A stretch of DNA of 64,000 bases from Synechococcus sp. WH 8016. Lineage in GTDB: Bacteria > Cyanobacteriota > Cyanobacteriia > PCC-6307 > Cyanobiaceae. The notes under the pieces are model-generated. The model was not told where the DNA came from. It made no database searches and saw only the letters and a program-made list of their open reading frames with translations. Positions within the stretch are counted from its first letter, which is position 1. Each line of letters opens with the position of its first letter. The stretch covers positions 186,001 to 250,000 of the forward strand of contig NZ_AGIK01000003.1 in the NCBI RefSeq assembly GCF_000230675.1. Direction: 5' to 3'. Below, piece by piece: positions 29,176 through 37,878 of this stretch. Both the position numbers and the translations under genes were made by a program.

Positions 29176-31920
29176 TCAATCCAGATCCGCCAACCGTGTG
29201 CGTGCCAGGGCAGCCTGAGCCTCCGCTTCAGCAAGCTTTGCCTTGCATTCAGCCACCACCTCTGGCGGAGCCTTATCGGCGAAGTTTGGATTGCTGAGGC
29301 GTCCGGCTAGTCCCTTGATCTCCTTCTCCGCTTTGGCAATATCTTTTTCAAGACGGCCCTGAAGCGCTTCCAGATCAACAAGGCCTTCGATGGGCAGCAA
29401 CACTTGCAACTCACCGCTCACACCAGCGAGTGCTTTCGCCACCGGCGCAGCATCGGCCTGAGCAGGCGTCATCACAGCAACCGAATCGGCGCGGGTCAAA
29501 GCCGTGATTTCAGCCGTCCCTTGTTCCAGCACCGCCATCAGCTCTGGGCGGCCCGTCACAAAACGCACGGGCACGGATTGCGATGGCTTCAAGCCGGCAA
29601 CCGCTCGCAAGTTGCGCACCACACGGATCGCAGCAATCAGTTCAGCGAAGGAGGCCTCAAGCCCATCATCCAGCGCGGCTTGATCTAAGACAGGCCAGGG
29701 CTGAAGCGCCAGGAAAGTGGTCTCTGGTTCACCGGTGACGCTGTGCCAAAGCTCCTCCGTGAGGTGAGGCATCAACGGATGCAACATTAAATGCATTTGG
29801 CTGATCACCTTGGCCAGCACCTGCTGAGCGGTGAGCTGATCCGCCAATGCTTCCGCCGCAGGACTGTCGCCGGGATTGAGCCTGCGCTTGCTCAACTCCA
29901 AGTACCAGTCGCAAACATCATTCCAAGCAAACTCATACAAGCCTTTAGAGGCTTCACCAAGGGCATAACTGCTGTATCGCGCTACCGTTTCCTGATTCAC
30001 GCGCGCCAACCGCGACAGAATCCAACGGTCGGCGAGCTGCAACGCAGACGGATCAGGTTCACCAAGCTGCGCGGGTGTGGCCCCACCCAGATTCATCAGG
30101 GCAAACCGGGTGGCATTCCAGAGTTTGTTGGCGAAGTTGCGCGACGCCTCCACCGTGGCAGACGTGTCCTTCTTGCGGTCGTAATCCAGGCGGATGTCCT
30201 GACCAGCCCCCGCCACTTCCCGCACCAAGGCGAAGCGCAAGGCATCGGTGCCGTAGCGCTCAATCAAGAGCAGTGGGTCGATGCCGTTGCCGGCACTTTT
30301 GCTCATCTTGCGGTTCTGCTCGTCCCGCACCAGCCCATGGATATAAACGTCCTTAAACGGCATCTCACCCGTGAAGGCGCCCGCCATCATCGTCATCCGG
30401 GCCACCCAGAAAAAGATGATGTCGAAACCCGTGATCAACGTGCTGGTGGGATACCAGCGCTGAAAATCAGCGGCATTCGCATCGGGCCACCCCAAGGTTG
30501 AGAACGGCCAAAGACCACTGGAAAACCAGGTGTCGAGCACATCCTCGTCCTGCTCAATCTGTGCACTAGCACCAAACTTTTCTTGGGCTTGGGCCAGCGC
30601 ATCCGCCTCGTTCCGCGCCACGACATAAGGAGTGGTGTCGGTGTATCGGCCGCCGGTCTCACTAATCACAAACCAGGCGGGGATGCGATGGCCCCACCAC
30701 AGCTGACGGCTAATGCACCAATCGCGAATATCCGTGAGCCAGTCGCGATAGACCTTCTCCCAGCGCTCAGGGATGAAGCGAGGATCCTGTTTCGCAAGGG
30801 CCTCACGACAGCGCGCCGCAAGGGGCTCCGTGTTCACAAACCACTGGGTAGAGAGCAGAGGCTCCACAGGCACCTTGCCCCGATCGGAGTGGGGAACCGT
30901 ATGCCGATAGTCCTCCACCTTGACCAACAAACCCTCCTGATCCAGGGCTGCCACCACAGCCTTGCGCGCCTCAAAGCGATCCATCCCTTCGAAGCGACCC
31001 GCCTCGGCATTCATCGTGCCGTTCTTGCGCATCACCGTGATCTGAGCCAGTCCGTGACGCTGCCCGATCGCAAAGTCATTGGGGTCATGAGCTGGTGTGA
31101 CCTTGACGCAGCCAGTCCCAAACTCCTTCTCCACGTGATCGTCGGCAACGATCGGGATCTGACGGCCGGTAAAAGGCAGATCAAGGGTTTGACCAACCAA
31201 ATGGGCATAGCGCTCATCGCTGGGGTTCACCGCCACCGCCGTATCACCGAGCATGGTTTCTGGCCGGGTGGTGGCCACTTCGAGATGTCCCTCACCACTG
31301 CTGAGCGGATAGCGGAAATGCCAGAGATGGCCATCCACCTCCTTCATCTCAACCTCCAGATCACTCACCGCGGAGCCCGAAGCGGGGCACCAATTCACCA
31401 GATACTCGCCTCGGTAAATCAGGCCCTGCTCATGCAACCGAACAAAGGCCTCTTTCACCGCCTCGCTCAGGCCTTCATCCAACGTGAAGCGTTGTCGCTT
31501 CCAGTCGACGGAATACCCCAGCCTGCGCAACTGATCAACGATGCGCCCGCCACTATCCGCTTTCCACGTCCAAGCCCGCTCCAAAAAGGCCTCACGCCCA
31601 AGGTCATGGCGCGTTTTGCCCTCCTCCTTCAGCTGCTTCTCAAGAATGGTCTGGACGGCGATCGAAGCGTGATCCGTGCCAGGCAGGCAAAGCACATTTT
31701 TGCCGGCCAACCGTTGATAGCGGACGATCGTATCGATCAGAGCGGTGTTGAAGGCATGCCCCATGTGCAGGCTGCCGGTGACATTGGGCGGAGGGATCAC
31801 CACCGCAAACGGTTCGCCCTCAGCCGCAGGATCGGGATGAAAGGCCCCCTCGTCCTCCCAGGCCTTCTGCCATCTGGCTTCCGTACCAACCGGGTCATAG
31901 GTCTTCGCCAGATCCGACAC
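29176..31920 (-). CDS. valS: Valyl-tRNA synthetase
   Basis: Class I synthetase of 914 residues from GTG 31920 ([17 protein letters not shown]); the frame stays open to 31989, which would add 23 residues rich in Cys and Trp. The HIGH-type motif is in [13 protein letters not shown], the KMSKS motif in [11 protein letters not shown]; an editing domain lies between, and a C-terminal coiled-coil arm ([22 protein letters not shown]) is present. Charges tRNA-Val; the window also carries a tRNA-Val gene at 39070. Confidence 0.96.
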   Translation of the reverse strand: MSDLAKTYDPVGTEARWQKAWEDEGAFHPDPAAEGEPFAVVIPPPNVTGSLHMGHAFNTALIDTIVRYQRLAGKNVLCLPGTDHASIAVQTILEKQLKEEGKTRHDLGREAFLERAWTWKADSGGRIVDQLRRLGYSVDWKRQRFTLDEGLSEAVKEAFVRLHEQGLIYRGEYLVNWCPASGSAVSDLEVEMKEVDGHLWHFRYPLSSGEGHLEVATTRPETMLGDTAVAVNPSDERYAHLVGQTLDLPFTGRQIPIVADDHVEKEFGTGCVKVTPAHDPNDFAIGQRHGLAQITVMRKNGTMNAEAGRFEGMDRFEARKAVVAALDQEGLLVKVEDYRHTVPHSDRGKVPVEPLLSTQWFVNTEPLAARCREALAKQDPRFIPERWEKVYRDWLTDIRDWCISRQLWWGHRIPAWFVISETGGRYTDTTPYVVARNEADALAQAQEKFGASAQIEQDEDVLDTWFSSGLWPFSTLGWPDANAADFQRWYPTSTLITGFDIIFFWVARMTMMAGAFTGEMPFKDVYIHGLVRDEQNRKMSKSAGNGIDPLLLIERYGTDALRFALVREVAGAGQDIRLDYDRKKDTSATVEASRNFANKLWNATRFALMNLGGATPAQLGEPDPSALQLADRWILSRLARVNQETVARYSSYALGEASKGLYEFAWNDVCDWYLELSKRRLNPGDSPAAEALADQLTAQQVLAKVISQMHLMLHPLMPHLTEELWHSVTGEPETTFLALQPWPVLDQAALDDGLEASFAELIAAIRVVRNLRAVAGLKPSQSVPVRFVTGRPELMAVLEQGTAEITALTRADSVAVMTPAQADAAPVAKALAGVSGELQVLLPIEGLVDLEALQGRLEKDIAKAEKEIKGLAGRLSNPNFADKAPPEVVAECKAKLAEAEAQAALARTRLADLD

Positions 31921-32011
31921 GGGTAGAGCCCATACACGCCATTCATGGTCGCAAAAGACGTTTTCAGGCGGCTTGACAGCGATGATCAAACGGCGTCAAT
32001 GCCGAGAATCC

Positions 32012-32293
32012 ATGGACTCCACTTTTAACGATCTCAGCGCTGCAATCGAGCAGATGCTCGAAGCTGTGGCCCAAAATGACGATCTGAAAAGGGGCCTGCG
32101 GATGGCCACCACCGCTAGTGCCGTGAGCGAAGTGGCCGCCCAGGCAGGGGTTGAGATCGACCCTGCGGCACTGGTGAAGCATTACGCCCAACGCTTGCTC
32201 GATGCACCCGATGCAACCGCGATCCACAACTTCGATCTCTGCAGCTGGGATGCCGGTGAGTTGCTGTGGACAATGAAAAACTGGCATTCGTGA
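32012..32293 (+). CDS. Nif11-like domain peptide, 93 aa
   Basis: 93 residues from ATG 32012. Residues about 7-60 fit the Nif11-type pattern: a helix with AAIEQMLEAVAQNDDLKRGL, then ASAVSEVAAQAGVEIDPAAL. The C terminus (HNFDLCSWDAGELLWTMKNW) has one Cys and no Gly-Gly cleavage site. In picocyanobacteria Nif11-type leaders precede modified peptides, so this could be a leader-like stand-alone protein, but no modification enzyme is beside it. Function inferred only from the domain. Confidence 0.65.
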   Translation: MDSTFNDLSAAIEQMLEAVAQNDDLKRGLRMATTASAVSEVAAQAGVEIDPAALVKHYAQRLLDAPDATAIHNFDLCSWDAGELLWTMKNWHS

Positions 32294-32334
32294 AGAATTA
32301 AATCAGCCGTCAGCGCAAACTAAACATTTTTTAG

Positions 32335-33180
32335 TTAGACACCTCGACCCAAACAACTCGCCTGCAGGACACTCACAGTGTCCTCAAGCACGTCTAAAGA
32401 AACATTTTCAACTGATCGCGGATCCGACAAAGCGAACGGATTATCGATATCAGCAATCAGACGTAAAACGAGTAAAACAAGAAAAGCAATGATCGCGATG
32501 AAAAACACTGAATCAAAGAGACTTTCAGACTTTGCAAAGACCAATCCGCACAGCATCAGCGCTGTCCCGAAATAAGCCATCCAGTAGGCAAGAGGTACAA
32601 AACTGGTACCTCGAATCACCTTGACACGCTTCACAAGCCCCAAGATTTGGTCCATACCAAGCATTAAGCGCCCACGAAGACTTGACACGTCCCCCTTAAA
32701 CAAACTCGCCGCATGCACAACACATTGATGCAACTTATGATAATCACTCATTAAATCGAGATAACTACTTCCATCCCTCAGCCAACATACAAGACTAGAG
32801 CCAAAGCAAGCAATTTCCATAGCATGCTCTTCCACTTGAGCACCAGGCTGATACACAGGAATTGCCAAGACCTCCAAACTCAGAGACTCCAGACTTGCAG
32901 CCAAGCCAGACGGTATTTTTTCAGCCTCCTTAAAGTCTGCCAAAACTCCAGTAAGCAAAAAACCCAAAAGAAAAACTGTTGACGCAACCGTTGCCGAAAA
33001 CAATTGACTAACTCCAATCAGCTCAAAGCCCAATTCATGAATTACTACTTTTAAGCAACACAACATCACCACTTGAAGAGCAATATCTAGAACTGCCCTA
33101 ATCCGCCTCTTCCTCTCAAATTGATGACCTGCACGATACTTTAACTTCGAAGCAGCCTTGGACAGCAAAACGCGTCTCAT
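32335..33180 (-). CDS. Bestrophin-like / UPF0187-like membrane protein
   Basis: 281 residues. Hydrophobic segments at about 30-50, 60-82, and 195-245. Polar motifs include LADFKEAEKIPSG near 80 and a C-terminal LIADIDNPFALSD near 250, which resembles the DxDxPF region of bestrophin-type channels. Conducts anions in characterised relatives; here only the architecture is seen. AT-richer than its neighbours. No obvious operon partner. Confidence 0.65.
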   Translation of the reverse strand: MRRVLLSKAASKLKYRAGHQFERKRRIRAVLDIALQVVMLCCLKVVIHELGFELIGVSQLFSATVASTVFLLGFLLTGVLADFKEAEKIPSGLAASLESLSLEVLAIPVYQPGAQVEEHAMEIACFGSSLVCWLRDGSSYLDLMSDYHKLHQCVVHAASLFKGDVSSLRGRLMLGMDQILGLVKRVKVIRGTSFVPLAYWMAYFGTALMLCGLVFAKSESLFDSVFFIAIIAFLVLLVLRLIADIDNPFALSDPRSVENVSLDVLEDTVSVLQASCLGRGV

Positions 33181-33265
33181 CTCAAAGCATCAATGACAAT
33201 CAAAAACATCAAGATTAGATGGTTAATAGTGATTCTACCAAAAAGCCTTTCAAGCAGCCTATCCT

Positions 33266-33925
33266 CTAAATGGAGAGTGAATCAATGCATTCCTCATATG
33301 CTAGGCGTTGCATAAAACCCTGATACGAACCAGCATTGATCCAGCCCGTGGCAATCGTTTTACTGAGATCCGGATTCACCCTGCCCCGATGAATATGCGA
33401 TGGACCCGCAGGGAAAATCACTAACTTCCCGCGCTCGGCAGGTTCGTGATGGTTCTGCCAATGGAATTCCGTGCCTGCTTCTTCCACCGTGTCGCAATAA
33501 AGAATCCAAGCCAGCACGCGATGCACGGGCTCAGTCGCTTCATCGCTGATCGTCCAATCGCAATGCCACTGCTTAAAACCTTCTCCAGGCGCATACCGCT
33601 GCAAGTTGAAGATCGGCATGACAAACAACTCTTGATCAGGGCAAACCGAACGGAACAGAGGTCTTTCTTGCAGATAGCGCTCTAAACCAGCAGCAACGCC
33701 GCGCAAGATCACCTCCGACAATCCGACGGCGTCTGGATCACTGCGATCAATCGCAACCAAGCTGATATCCGTTGACACCTTGGCCGGTTCCTCATCAGCA
33801 CCTCCAGGTCCAAAGGCCACCCCAGCCCGCTGCAGATCCCTGCGGCGATCAAAAAAGGCCATGGCACCATCCGCCACCGCTTCAAAACCGGCGTTGCGAT
33901 ACCGAGCGATCAAGTCAGTAGTCAT
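33266..33925 (-). CDS. 2-oxoglutarate/Fe(II)-dependent dioxygenase-like protein
   Basis: 219 residues with a cupin-type core. The iron ligands appear as HCD at 121-123 and a later His at 177-179 in PAGPSHIHRGR, with NPDLSKTIATGW carrying the region of the cosubstrate-binding residue. Such enzymes hydroxylate or otherwise oxidise a substrate; the substrate here is unknown. The next gene upstream overlaps by one base (33925), so they are probably translated together. Confidence 0.85.
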   Translation of the reverse strand: MTTDLIARYRNAGFEAVADGAMAFFDRRRDLQRAGVAFGPGGADEEPAKVSTDISLVAIDRSDPDAVGLSEVILRGVAAGLERYLQERPLFRSVCPDQELFVMPIFNLQRYAPGEGFKQWHCDWTISDEATEPVHRVLAWILYCDTVEEAGTEFHWQNHHEPAERGKLVIFPAGPSHIHRGRVNPDLSKTIATGWINAGSYQGFMQRLAYEECIDSLSI

Positions 33926-34425
33926 CAGGCTTCAAGACGTTTCCAAGGAATCGCAACAACGCCATCGAGGGCTTGCCACTGACTGCGATCGGCACTCACA
34001 AGCTCCAACAAATCAACCCGCTTCAAGGCACGGGTCAAGCACTCCGGAGCCAAAACCGCAGGGTCCTGCGGGGCCTGAGACAGCAACAGCACTTGAGAAT
34101 CAGCTGGATCCGCCAAGACATGCAACTCAAGATCGCCCAGCTCTCGCTCAAAAAACGTGCGGCGCATCCGCGTGGTGATCCGTTCGCCTAGCGCCTGAGC
34201 GAAATGCTCAAAACTGTCTGCATCACCAGAAAGTCCGCAATTCAAGGCAAGCCAGATCATCAATTTGGCCCAACTGTCCACAGTCCACAGCGGTTGAAAA
34301 CTGAGACGGTGCTGTCGAATCAGCTCCAAAAGAGCGAAGTCCACAAGGGTTCCCTGCAGTTGATCAGGATCCGGAAGGCTCATACCGAACATCTGCTGCA
34401 AGACATCTTCCCCCCTGGAGGTCAA
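33925..34425 (-). CDS. Hypothetical protein coupled to the dioxygenase
   Basis: 166 residues, no recognised family. Predominantly helical, with LLELIRQHRLSF and a central WAKLMIWLALNCGLSGD hydrophobic patch. The C-terminal half (ELGDLELHVLADPADSQVLLLS) looks like mixed alpha/beta. It overlaps the dioxygenase start by one base, so a shared role is likely. Confidence 0.7.
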   Translation of the reverse strand: MTSRGEDVLQQMFGMSLPDPDQLQGTLVDFALLELIRQHRLSFQPLWTVDSWAKLMIWLALNCGLSGDADSFEHFAQALGERITTRMRRTFFERELGDLELHVLADPADSQVLLLSQAPQDPAVLAPECLTRALKRVDLLELVSADRSQWQALDGVVAIPWKRLEA

Positions 34426-34454
34426 ACTAGGAACGCCAACGACCGGCTCGGACC

Positions 34455-34712
34455 ATGACCCTGGATCTCAACGATCCCGAACTCGAATTCTCGGATCTGG
34501 TGTACGCCTATCAGAGCTGGGTGATGGCCGTCATCAATGACGAGAAGCTCGAAGGCGATGACCAGCTCCTGACAGACGAGATCGCCGAAGACGCCCTCAA
34601 CGCCATGAGATTCCTCCCAGGCGAAGTAACGAGCGCGATCGAAACGTCCCTTGCCCGTGTCTACGACGTGGATGCCGACGAACTAGCGGACTTGCTGTTC
34701 CCCGAAGACTGA
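34455..34712 (+). CDS. Small acidic hypothetical protein, 85 aa
   Basis: 85 residues, very acidic, starting MTLDLNDPELEFSDLVYAYQSWV. The C-terminal VYDVDADELADLLFPED is a helical acidic tail. Conserved-looking and free of membrane segments. Divergent from the gene at 34425, with 29 bases between starts. Function unknown. Confidence 0.7.
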   Translation: MTLDLNDPELEFSDLVYAYQSWVMAVINDEKLEGDDQLLTDEIAEDALNAMRFLPGEVTSAIETSLARVYDVDADELADLLFPED

Positions 34713-34751
34713 TTCCAACAGCGAGACTGGACGCTCTCTGACGCCTGCTCC

Positions 34752-35672
34752 ATGGGCTGGACCCTGAAGGACATCCCAGACCAAACTGGACGCGTGGCCC
34801 TCGTCACCGGGGCCAACAGCGGCCTGGGCTTAGAAACCACGCGTGCGCTTTTACAAAAAGGTGCCACCGTGCTCATGGCATGCCGCAGCCAACGCAAAAG
34901 CGAAGCGGCACGCCGTGACTTGCTGGATCTCGGCAGAACGGGCGTTGACCTGTTGGATCTTGATTTATCCGATCTCAACAGTGTTGAACGTTGCGCCAAC
35001 GTTGTCCAAGAGCGATACGGACGCCTGGACCTGTTGATCAACAACGCGGGCCTGATGGCACCCCCACGACGGTTGAGCGTCCAAGGCTTCGAGATGCAGT
35101 TTGCTGTGAACCATCTTGGGCACATGGCTCTCACCCAAAGGCTTCTTCCCCTGATGGAAGGCCGCTCTGATGCGCGTGTGGTCACGGTGACCTCTGGCGC
35201 TCAATATTTCGGCAAAATGCAGTGGTCAGATCTGCAAGGTGAGCAGCGCTACGACCGATGGAGTGCCTACGGCCAAAGCAAATTGGCCAATGTGATGTTT
35301 GCGCTCGAGCTCAACCAGCGGCTTCAGCAGCAAAACAGCACCGTGATCTCTCTCGCCGCCCATCCAGGCCTGGCCCGTACCAATCTTCAACCAGTCTCCA
35401 TTGCCGCGACCGGTGCCTGGCAAGAGTCCTTGGCCTACCGGCTCATGGATCCCTTATTCCAAAGTGCCGCGATGGGCGCACTGCCCCAATTGCATGCAGC
35501 AACAGCAAGCAGCGCTAAGGGTGGAGAGCATTTCGGACCAGGTGGGTTTGCCTCCATGCGTGGAATGCCAACACGTCAGCCTGTGGCCCGTACGGCCAGA
35601 GACCCCCAACAACGCGAGCGTCTTTGGACGACCAGCGAAGACATGATTCAATCCACAATGAGCAAGGTCTGA
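34752..35672 (+). CDS. Short-chain dehydrogenase/reductase (protochlorophyllide-reductase-like clade)
   Basis: 306 residues with the NAD(P)-binding motif TGANSGLGLET at about 18-28, NNAGLMAP near 97 and the catalytic YGQSKLAN near 172. The length and the LAAHPGLARTNLQ region fit the extended SDR clade that includes light-independent relatives of POR and retinol dehydrogenases. Substrate unknown; the POR-specific cysteines are not evident, so it is not called por. Confidence 0.85.
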   Translation: MGWTLKDIPDQTGRVALVTGANSGLGLETTRALLQKGATVLMACRSQRKSEAARRDLLDLGRTGVDLLDLDLSDLNSVERCANVVQERYGRLDLLINNAGLMAPPRRLSVQGFEMQFAVNHLGHMALTQRLLPLMEGRSDARVVTVTSGAQYFGKMQWSDLQGEQRYDRWSAYGQSKLANVMFALELNQRLQQQNSTVISLAAHPGLARTNLQPVSIAATGAWQESLAYRLMDPLFQSAAMGALPQLHAATASSAKGGEHFGPGGFASMRGMPTRQPVARTARDPQQRERLWTTSEDMIQSTMSKV

Positions 35673-35678
35673 ATCACC

Positions 35679-36077
35679 ATGAAGACCCAGCCGTCCGCAA
35701 GCCGAAATCGACAACAAAGCCTGCTCGAAGCCTTGCGTCACTGTGGTGACGAAATGAGCGGGCAACAGCTTCATCGGCTCTTAGAGAGCGGGACCAGTTC
35801 CATGGGACTCGCCACGGTGTACAGGAACCTCAGGCAACTACAGCAGCAGGGTCTCGTGCGCTGCCGCCATCTACCGACTGGAGAGGCCCTCTATGCCCCG
35901 GTTGAACAGGACCGCCATCACCTCACGTGTGTGGACTGTGGAAGCACGAAGGCTTTGGATCACTGCCCAATTCACGGAGTCTCCATCACACCCGAAGAAC
36001 AGTCTGGCTTCAAGATGTTGTTCCACACCTTGGAATTCTTCGGCATTTGCTCTGAGTGCCAACACAATCAGCCTTAA
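35679..36077 (+). CDS. Fur-family metalloregulator (Zur- or PerR-like)
   Basis: 132 residues. Winged helix at about 10-80 with GLATVYRNLRQL as recognition region, then HHLTCVDCGS and ICSECQHN, the two CxxC pairs that build the structural zinc site. Such regulators repress uptake or oxidative-stress genes depending on metal. Which metal is sensed cannot be assigned from the sequence. It follows the SDR by six bases. Confidence 0.85.
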   Translation: MKTQPSASRNRQQSLLEALRHCGDEMSGQQLHRLLESGTSSMGLATVYRNLRQLQQQGLVRCRHLPTGEALYAPVEQDRHHLTCVDCGSTKALDHCPIHGVSITPEEQSGFKMLFHTLEFFGICSECQHNQP

Positions 36078-36095
36078 TCAGCCTGCACACACGGA

Positions 36096-36299
36096 TCAAC
36101 TTCCACTGCAGCGGTTGACGGCAAAGGCCCGTTTCTGAGCAAAACTACCTTTGGCTTCCTGAATGACTTCATCCACACAATGGTCAAAATATCGAGCCTG
36201 ATTTGCAATCGGAGCGATTTGGATCGAGAAATAAATCACAGAGAATGTAGCCAGCACTGGATATAGATGGGCATTAATCAGATCGCGTGCTTTTGACAT
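36096..36299 (-). CDS. Small single-span membrane protein, 67 aa
   Basis: 67 residues from ATG 36299 (the frame opens at 36320). GGAG lies eight bases upstream of the chosen ATG, supporting it. One hydrophobic segment at about 14-32 (VLATFSVIYFSIQIAPI) and Cys in the soluble tail. Partly overlaps a 34-codon frame upstream. No family recalled. Confidence 0.6.
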   Translation of the reverse strand: MSKARDLINAHLYPVLATFSVIYFSIQIAPIANQARYFDHCVDEVIQEAKGSFAQKRAFAVNRCSGS

Positions 36300-36378
36300 G
36301 AGCTGCTCCCCAAGGATCAAGCTTGATCATGACCAATCCCGCAGCCAGAAGAAACAATCCAACAAGAAATCGTTTCAT
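36274..36378 (-). CDS. 34-residue possible secreted or anchored peptide
   Basis: ATG 36378 to TAA at 36274. It starts KRFLVGLFLLAAGLVMIKLD, a short signal-anchor or signal-peptide profile, then AAHVKSTRSD. It overlaps the following small gene by 26 bases in another frame, so the two may be coupled. No clear Shine-Dalgarno sequence. Confidence 0.35.
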   Translation of the reverse strand: MKRFLVGLFLLAAGLVMIKLDPWGAAHVKSTRSD

Positions 36379-36513
36379 CGCTTACGGAACAAAAACAAAT
36401 GGCATCTGAGCGAATCCATGTCCGCGAATTGCATTTCACTAAATCACCTATCGCCACAAAATCACTGCCTAAACAAAAGAAATCAGCGTAAGCAAAACCA
36501 AGGCACAAACCAT

Positions 36514-36536
36514 AAAAAACCCCGCATGACACGGGG
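36514..36536 (-). terminator. Rho-independent terminator of the secreted Cys-protein gene
   Basis: Read on the minus strand: CCCCG, a seven-base loop, CGGGG and then six T. It sits about 40 bases after the stop of the gene at 36578-36922 and faces the right way. Confidence 0.8.
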
Positions 36537-36577
36537 GAAAGACAAATTACAGCAACCCATTTAAGACCAAAGAGATC

Positions 36578-36922
36578 TCACCATTTCACTTGAATCTTCC
36601 CACCATTAGGACCATTGAATGAGACGCCACCTTCTGGTTTCTGAGGTTCATAGCGAGGCCCCCAGTTAATTGGCCTACGTCCTTGCCACCAGTCTCCATT
36701 GCGCTTACAAACACCACGACCTTCGTAGTGATAGCCGATTGCACAAACTTGATGGTCCCTCCTGTTTTTGGGTTTGCAATATCCAGAGCCGTATCCCGCT
36801 CCCGTCTGAACCCAGTGCCGATTAGGGCCACAATTTTGCGCCGCACTCACAGGCAGGCCAGCAAAAGAAAAAGATTGCAATGCGGCAAAGCATGCAATTG
36901 CCACATGTTCAACTTTTAGCAT
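36578..36922 (-). CDS. Secreted basic cysteine-containing protein, 114 aa
   Basis: 114 residues from ATG 36922 (a TTG precedes it). The N terminus is a signal peptide (AIACFAALQSFSFAGLPVSA, cut near AQNC). The mature part is strongly basic, with roughly 14 Lys/Arg against 5 Asp/Glu, and has four cysteines (NCGP, YCKP, VCAI, VCKR), enough for two disulfides. A terminator follows. Could be a cell-surface binding or antimicrobial peptide, but no evidence for activity is visible. Confidence 0.75.
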   Translation of the reverse strand: MLKVEHVAIACFAALQSFSFAGLPVSAAQNCGPNRHWVQTGAGYGSGYCKPKNRRDHQVCAIGYHYEGRGVCKRNGDWWQGRRPINWGPRYEPQKPEGGVSFNGPNGGKIQVKW

Positions 36923-36946
36923 CAATTTGCACCCTAAAGCTCAATC

Positions 36947-37111
36947 ATGGCTCCTGACTGCCTGGATGTCAGCCAATCTTTGCAATTTTTACCTATCGAG
37001 CGAGCGAGCAAAGCGCAAGTCAAAAGAAATCAGAGTGAAGAAGAAATGCTGTACATGCAAGCGATGCACACAGAGCCACGTGGCAGTGGTCAACGACAAA
37101 CCATTTTTTGA
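36947..37111 (+). CDS. 54-residue hypothetical protein
   Basis: ATG 36947 to TGA 37109-37111. The second half is helical and acidic, then basic (EEEMLYMQAMHTEPRG). A longer frame over the same bases (36927-37193) is Cys- and Lys-rich and less protein-like; the shorter frame is preferred. Function unknown. Confidence 0.45.
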   Translation: MAPDCLDVSQSLQFLPIERASKAQVKRNQSEEEMLYMQAMHTEPRGSGQRQTIF

Positions 37112-37224
37112 AAAGACTGTATCGACAGCTCAGCGCAAACGCGTGTTCGGGCGATGGGGGGATTTCACTGTCACGCCACACGCGATCAACTAGCGATTAT
37201 TTGTGGGTTCTGAATTGAATTCAA

Positions 37225-37395
37225 ATGTCCACTGAAATTCGTAATTGGGACGTTGTTGCCAAAGCCATGGAGGCATCAGGTGCAACATCGAGCCAAATGT
37301 ATCAACGCGCCAAAGCATTAGCCCAAGGCAAACTTGACCCAATGCCAACCAGTTTTCCTGAGGCTCCTTACAGCATTTCAGCGATTGCTGGTTAA
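37225..37395 (+). CDS. 56-residue hypothetical protein
   Basis: ATG 37225 to TAA 37393-37395. Helical N-terminal half (RNWDVVAKAMEASGATSSQM) followed by RAKALAQGKLD and a Pro-containing tail. A minus-strand frame over the same region is longer but looks like a shadow. The compact, normal composition argues that this is real. Confidence 0.55.
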   Translation: MSTEIRNWDVVAKAMEASGATSSQMYQRAKALAQGKLDPMPTSFPEAPYSISAIAG

Positions 37396-37426
37396 TCACA
37401 ACACACCACTGACGTCGTCCTTCAAC

Positions 37427-37458
37427 GTGTCCTGCCGCCTTCACTGCAGGCAGGACAC
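37427..37458. other. Perfect 10-bp inverted repeat between two small genes
   Basis: GTGTCCTGCC at 37427-37436 pairs with GGCAGGACAC at 37449-37458 around a 12-base loop. It lies between the stop at 37395 and the start at 37496. No U-tract follows, so simple intrinsic termination is unlikely; an RNA regulatory or stability structure is possible. Confidence 0.6.
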
Positions 37459-37495
37459 ACTTCATTCACATCTGATCAAGCTCAGCGCAACTTTT

Positions 37496-37678
37496 ATGTC
37501 CATTCAGCAACCCTATAAACGCTACGCCATTCGATATCGAGATTCATTCGGATCGACTCATGAAGACAATGTCTATGCCTCAGATGCAATGGAGGCACAA
37601 CATTTAGCAATGGAGTTCAACGAAGAACTCATGCAAAGGCCCCACAGCATTACAGCTGTCCTTCAAACACCTGACTAA
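37496..37678 (+). CDS. 60-residue hypothetical protein
   Basis: 60 residues from ATG 37496 (the frame opens earlier at 37334, but that part is not protein-like). It has RYAIRYRDSFGSTHEDNVYASDAMEAQHLAMEF, a strand-helix pattern that could be a small dimerising or nucleic-acid-associated fold. Function unknown. Confidence 0.6.
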   Translation: MSIQQPYKRYAIRYRDSFGSTHEDNVYASDAMEAQHLAMEFNEELMQRPHSITAVLQTPD

Positions 37679-37727
37679 CGCAACTCAATACATGAGTGAA
37701 GGAAGTCCATAAAGGAGGTCTAAGAGC

Positions 37728-37784
37728 ATGGCGCACGCTCAAAGCAAAAACAGACCGTTCAATACTCACGCCAAGACGAAATAG
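37728..37784 (+). CDS. Possible 18-residue microprotein with strong ribosome binding site
   Basis: ATG 37728 to TAG 37782-37784, encoding MAHAQSKNRPFNTHAKTK. An extended Shine-Dalgarno sequence AAAGGAGG at 37711-37718 lies nine bases upstream, the strongest such site noticed in this region. Polar and basic, no membrane span. It may be a leader peptide for the downstream gene or a free microprotein. Confidence 0.4.
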   Translation: MAHAQSKNRPFNTHAKTK

Positions 37785-37878
37785 TCAGGTCCTCAAACCG
37801 AACCTTCCGATACGGCTGCCCCCCTTCCAGGCGTAGGGGAGCAGATCTAGACCGACCTGGTCCCACTTGGAGACATCG

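Noticed and set aside
30583-31926. 447-residue plus-strand frame opposite valS
   Set aside because: Valyl-tRNA synthetase motifs on the minus strand are unambiguous; the long antisense frame reflects codon bias.
36927-37193. 88-residue plus-strand frame with CCTCKRC
   Set aside because: A 54-residue frame over the same bases has more natural composition; kept as the weaker alternative only.
37670-37730. Glutamine-type (downstream-peptide) riboswitch before the 18-residue frame
   Set aside because: A GGAAGT string is present, but the conserved core and pairing blocks of that RNA are not.
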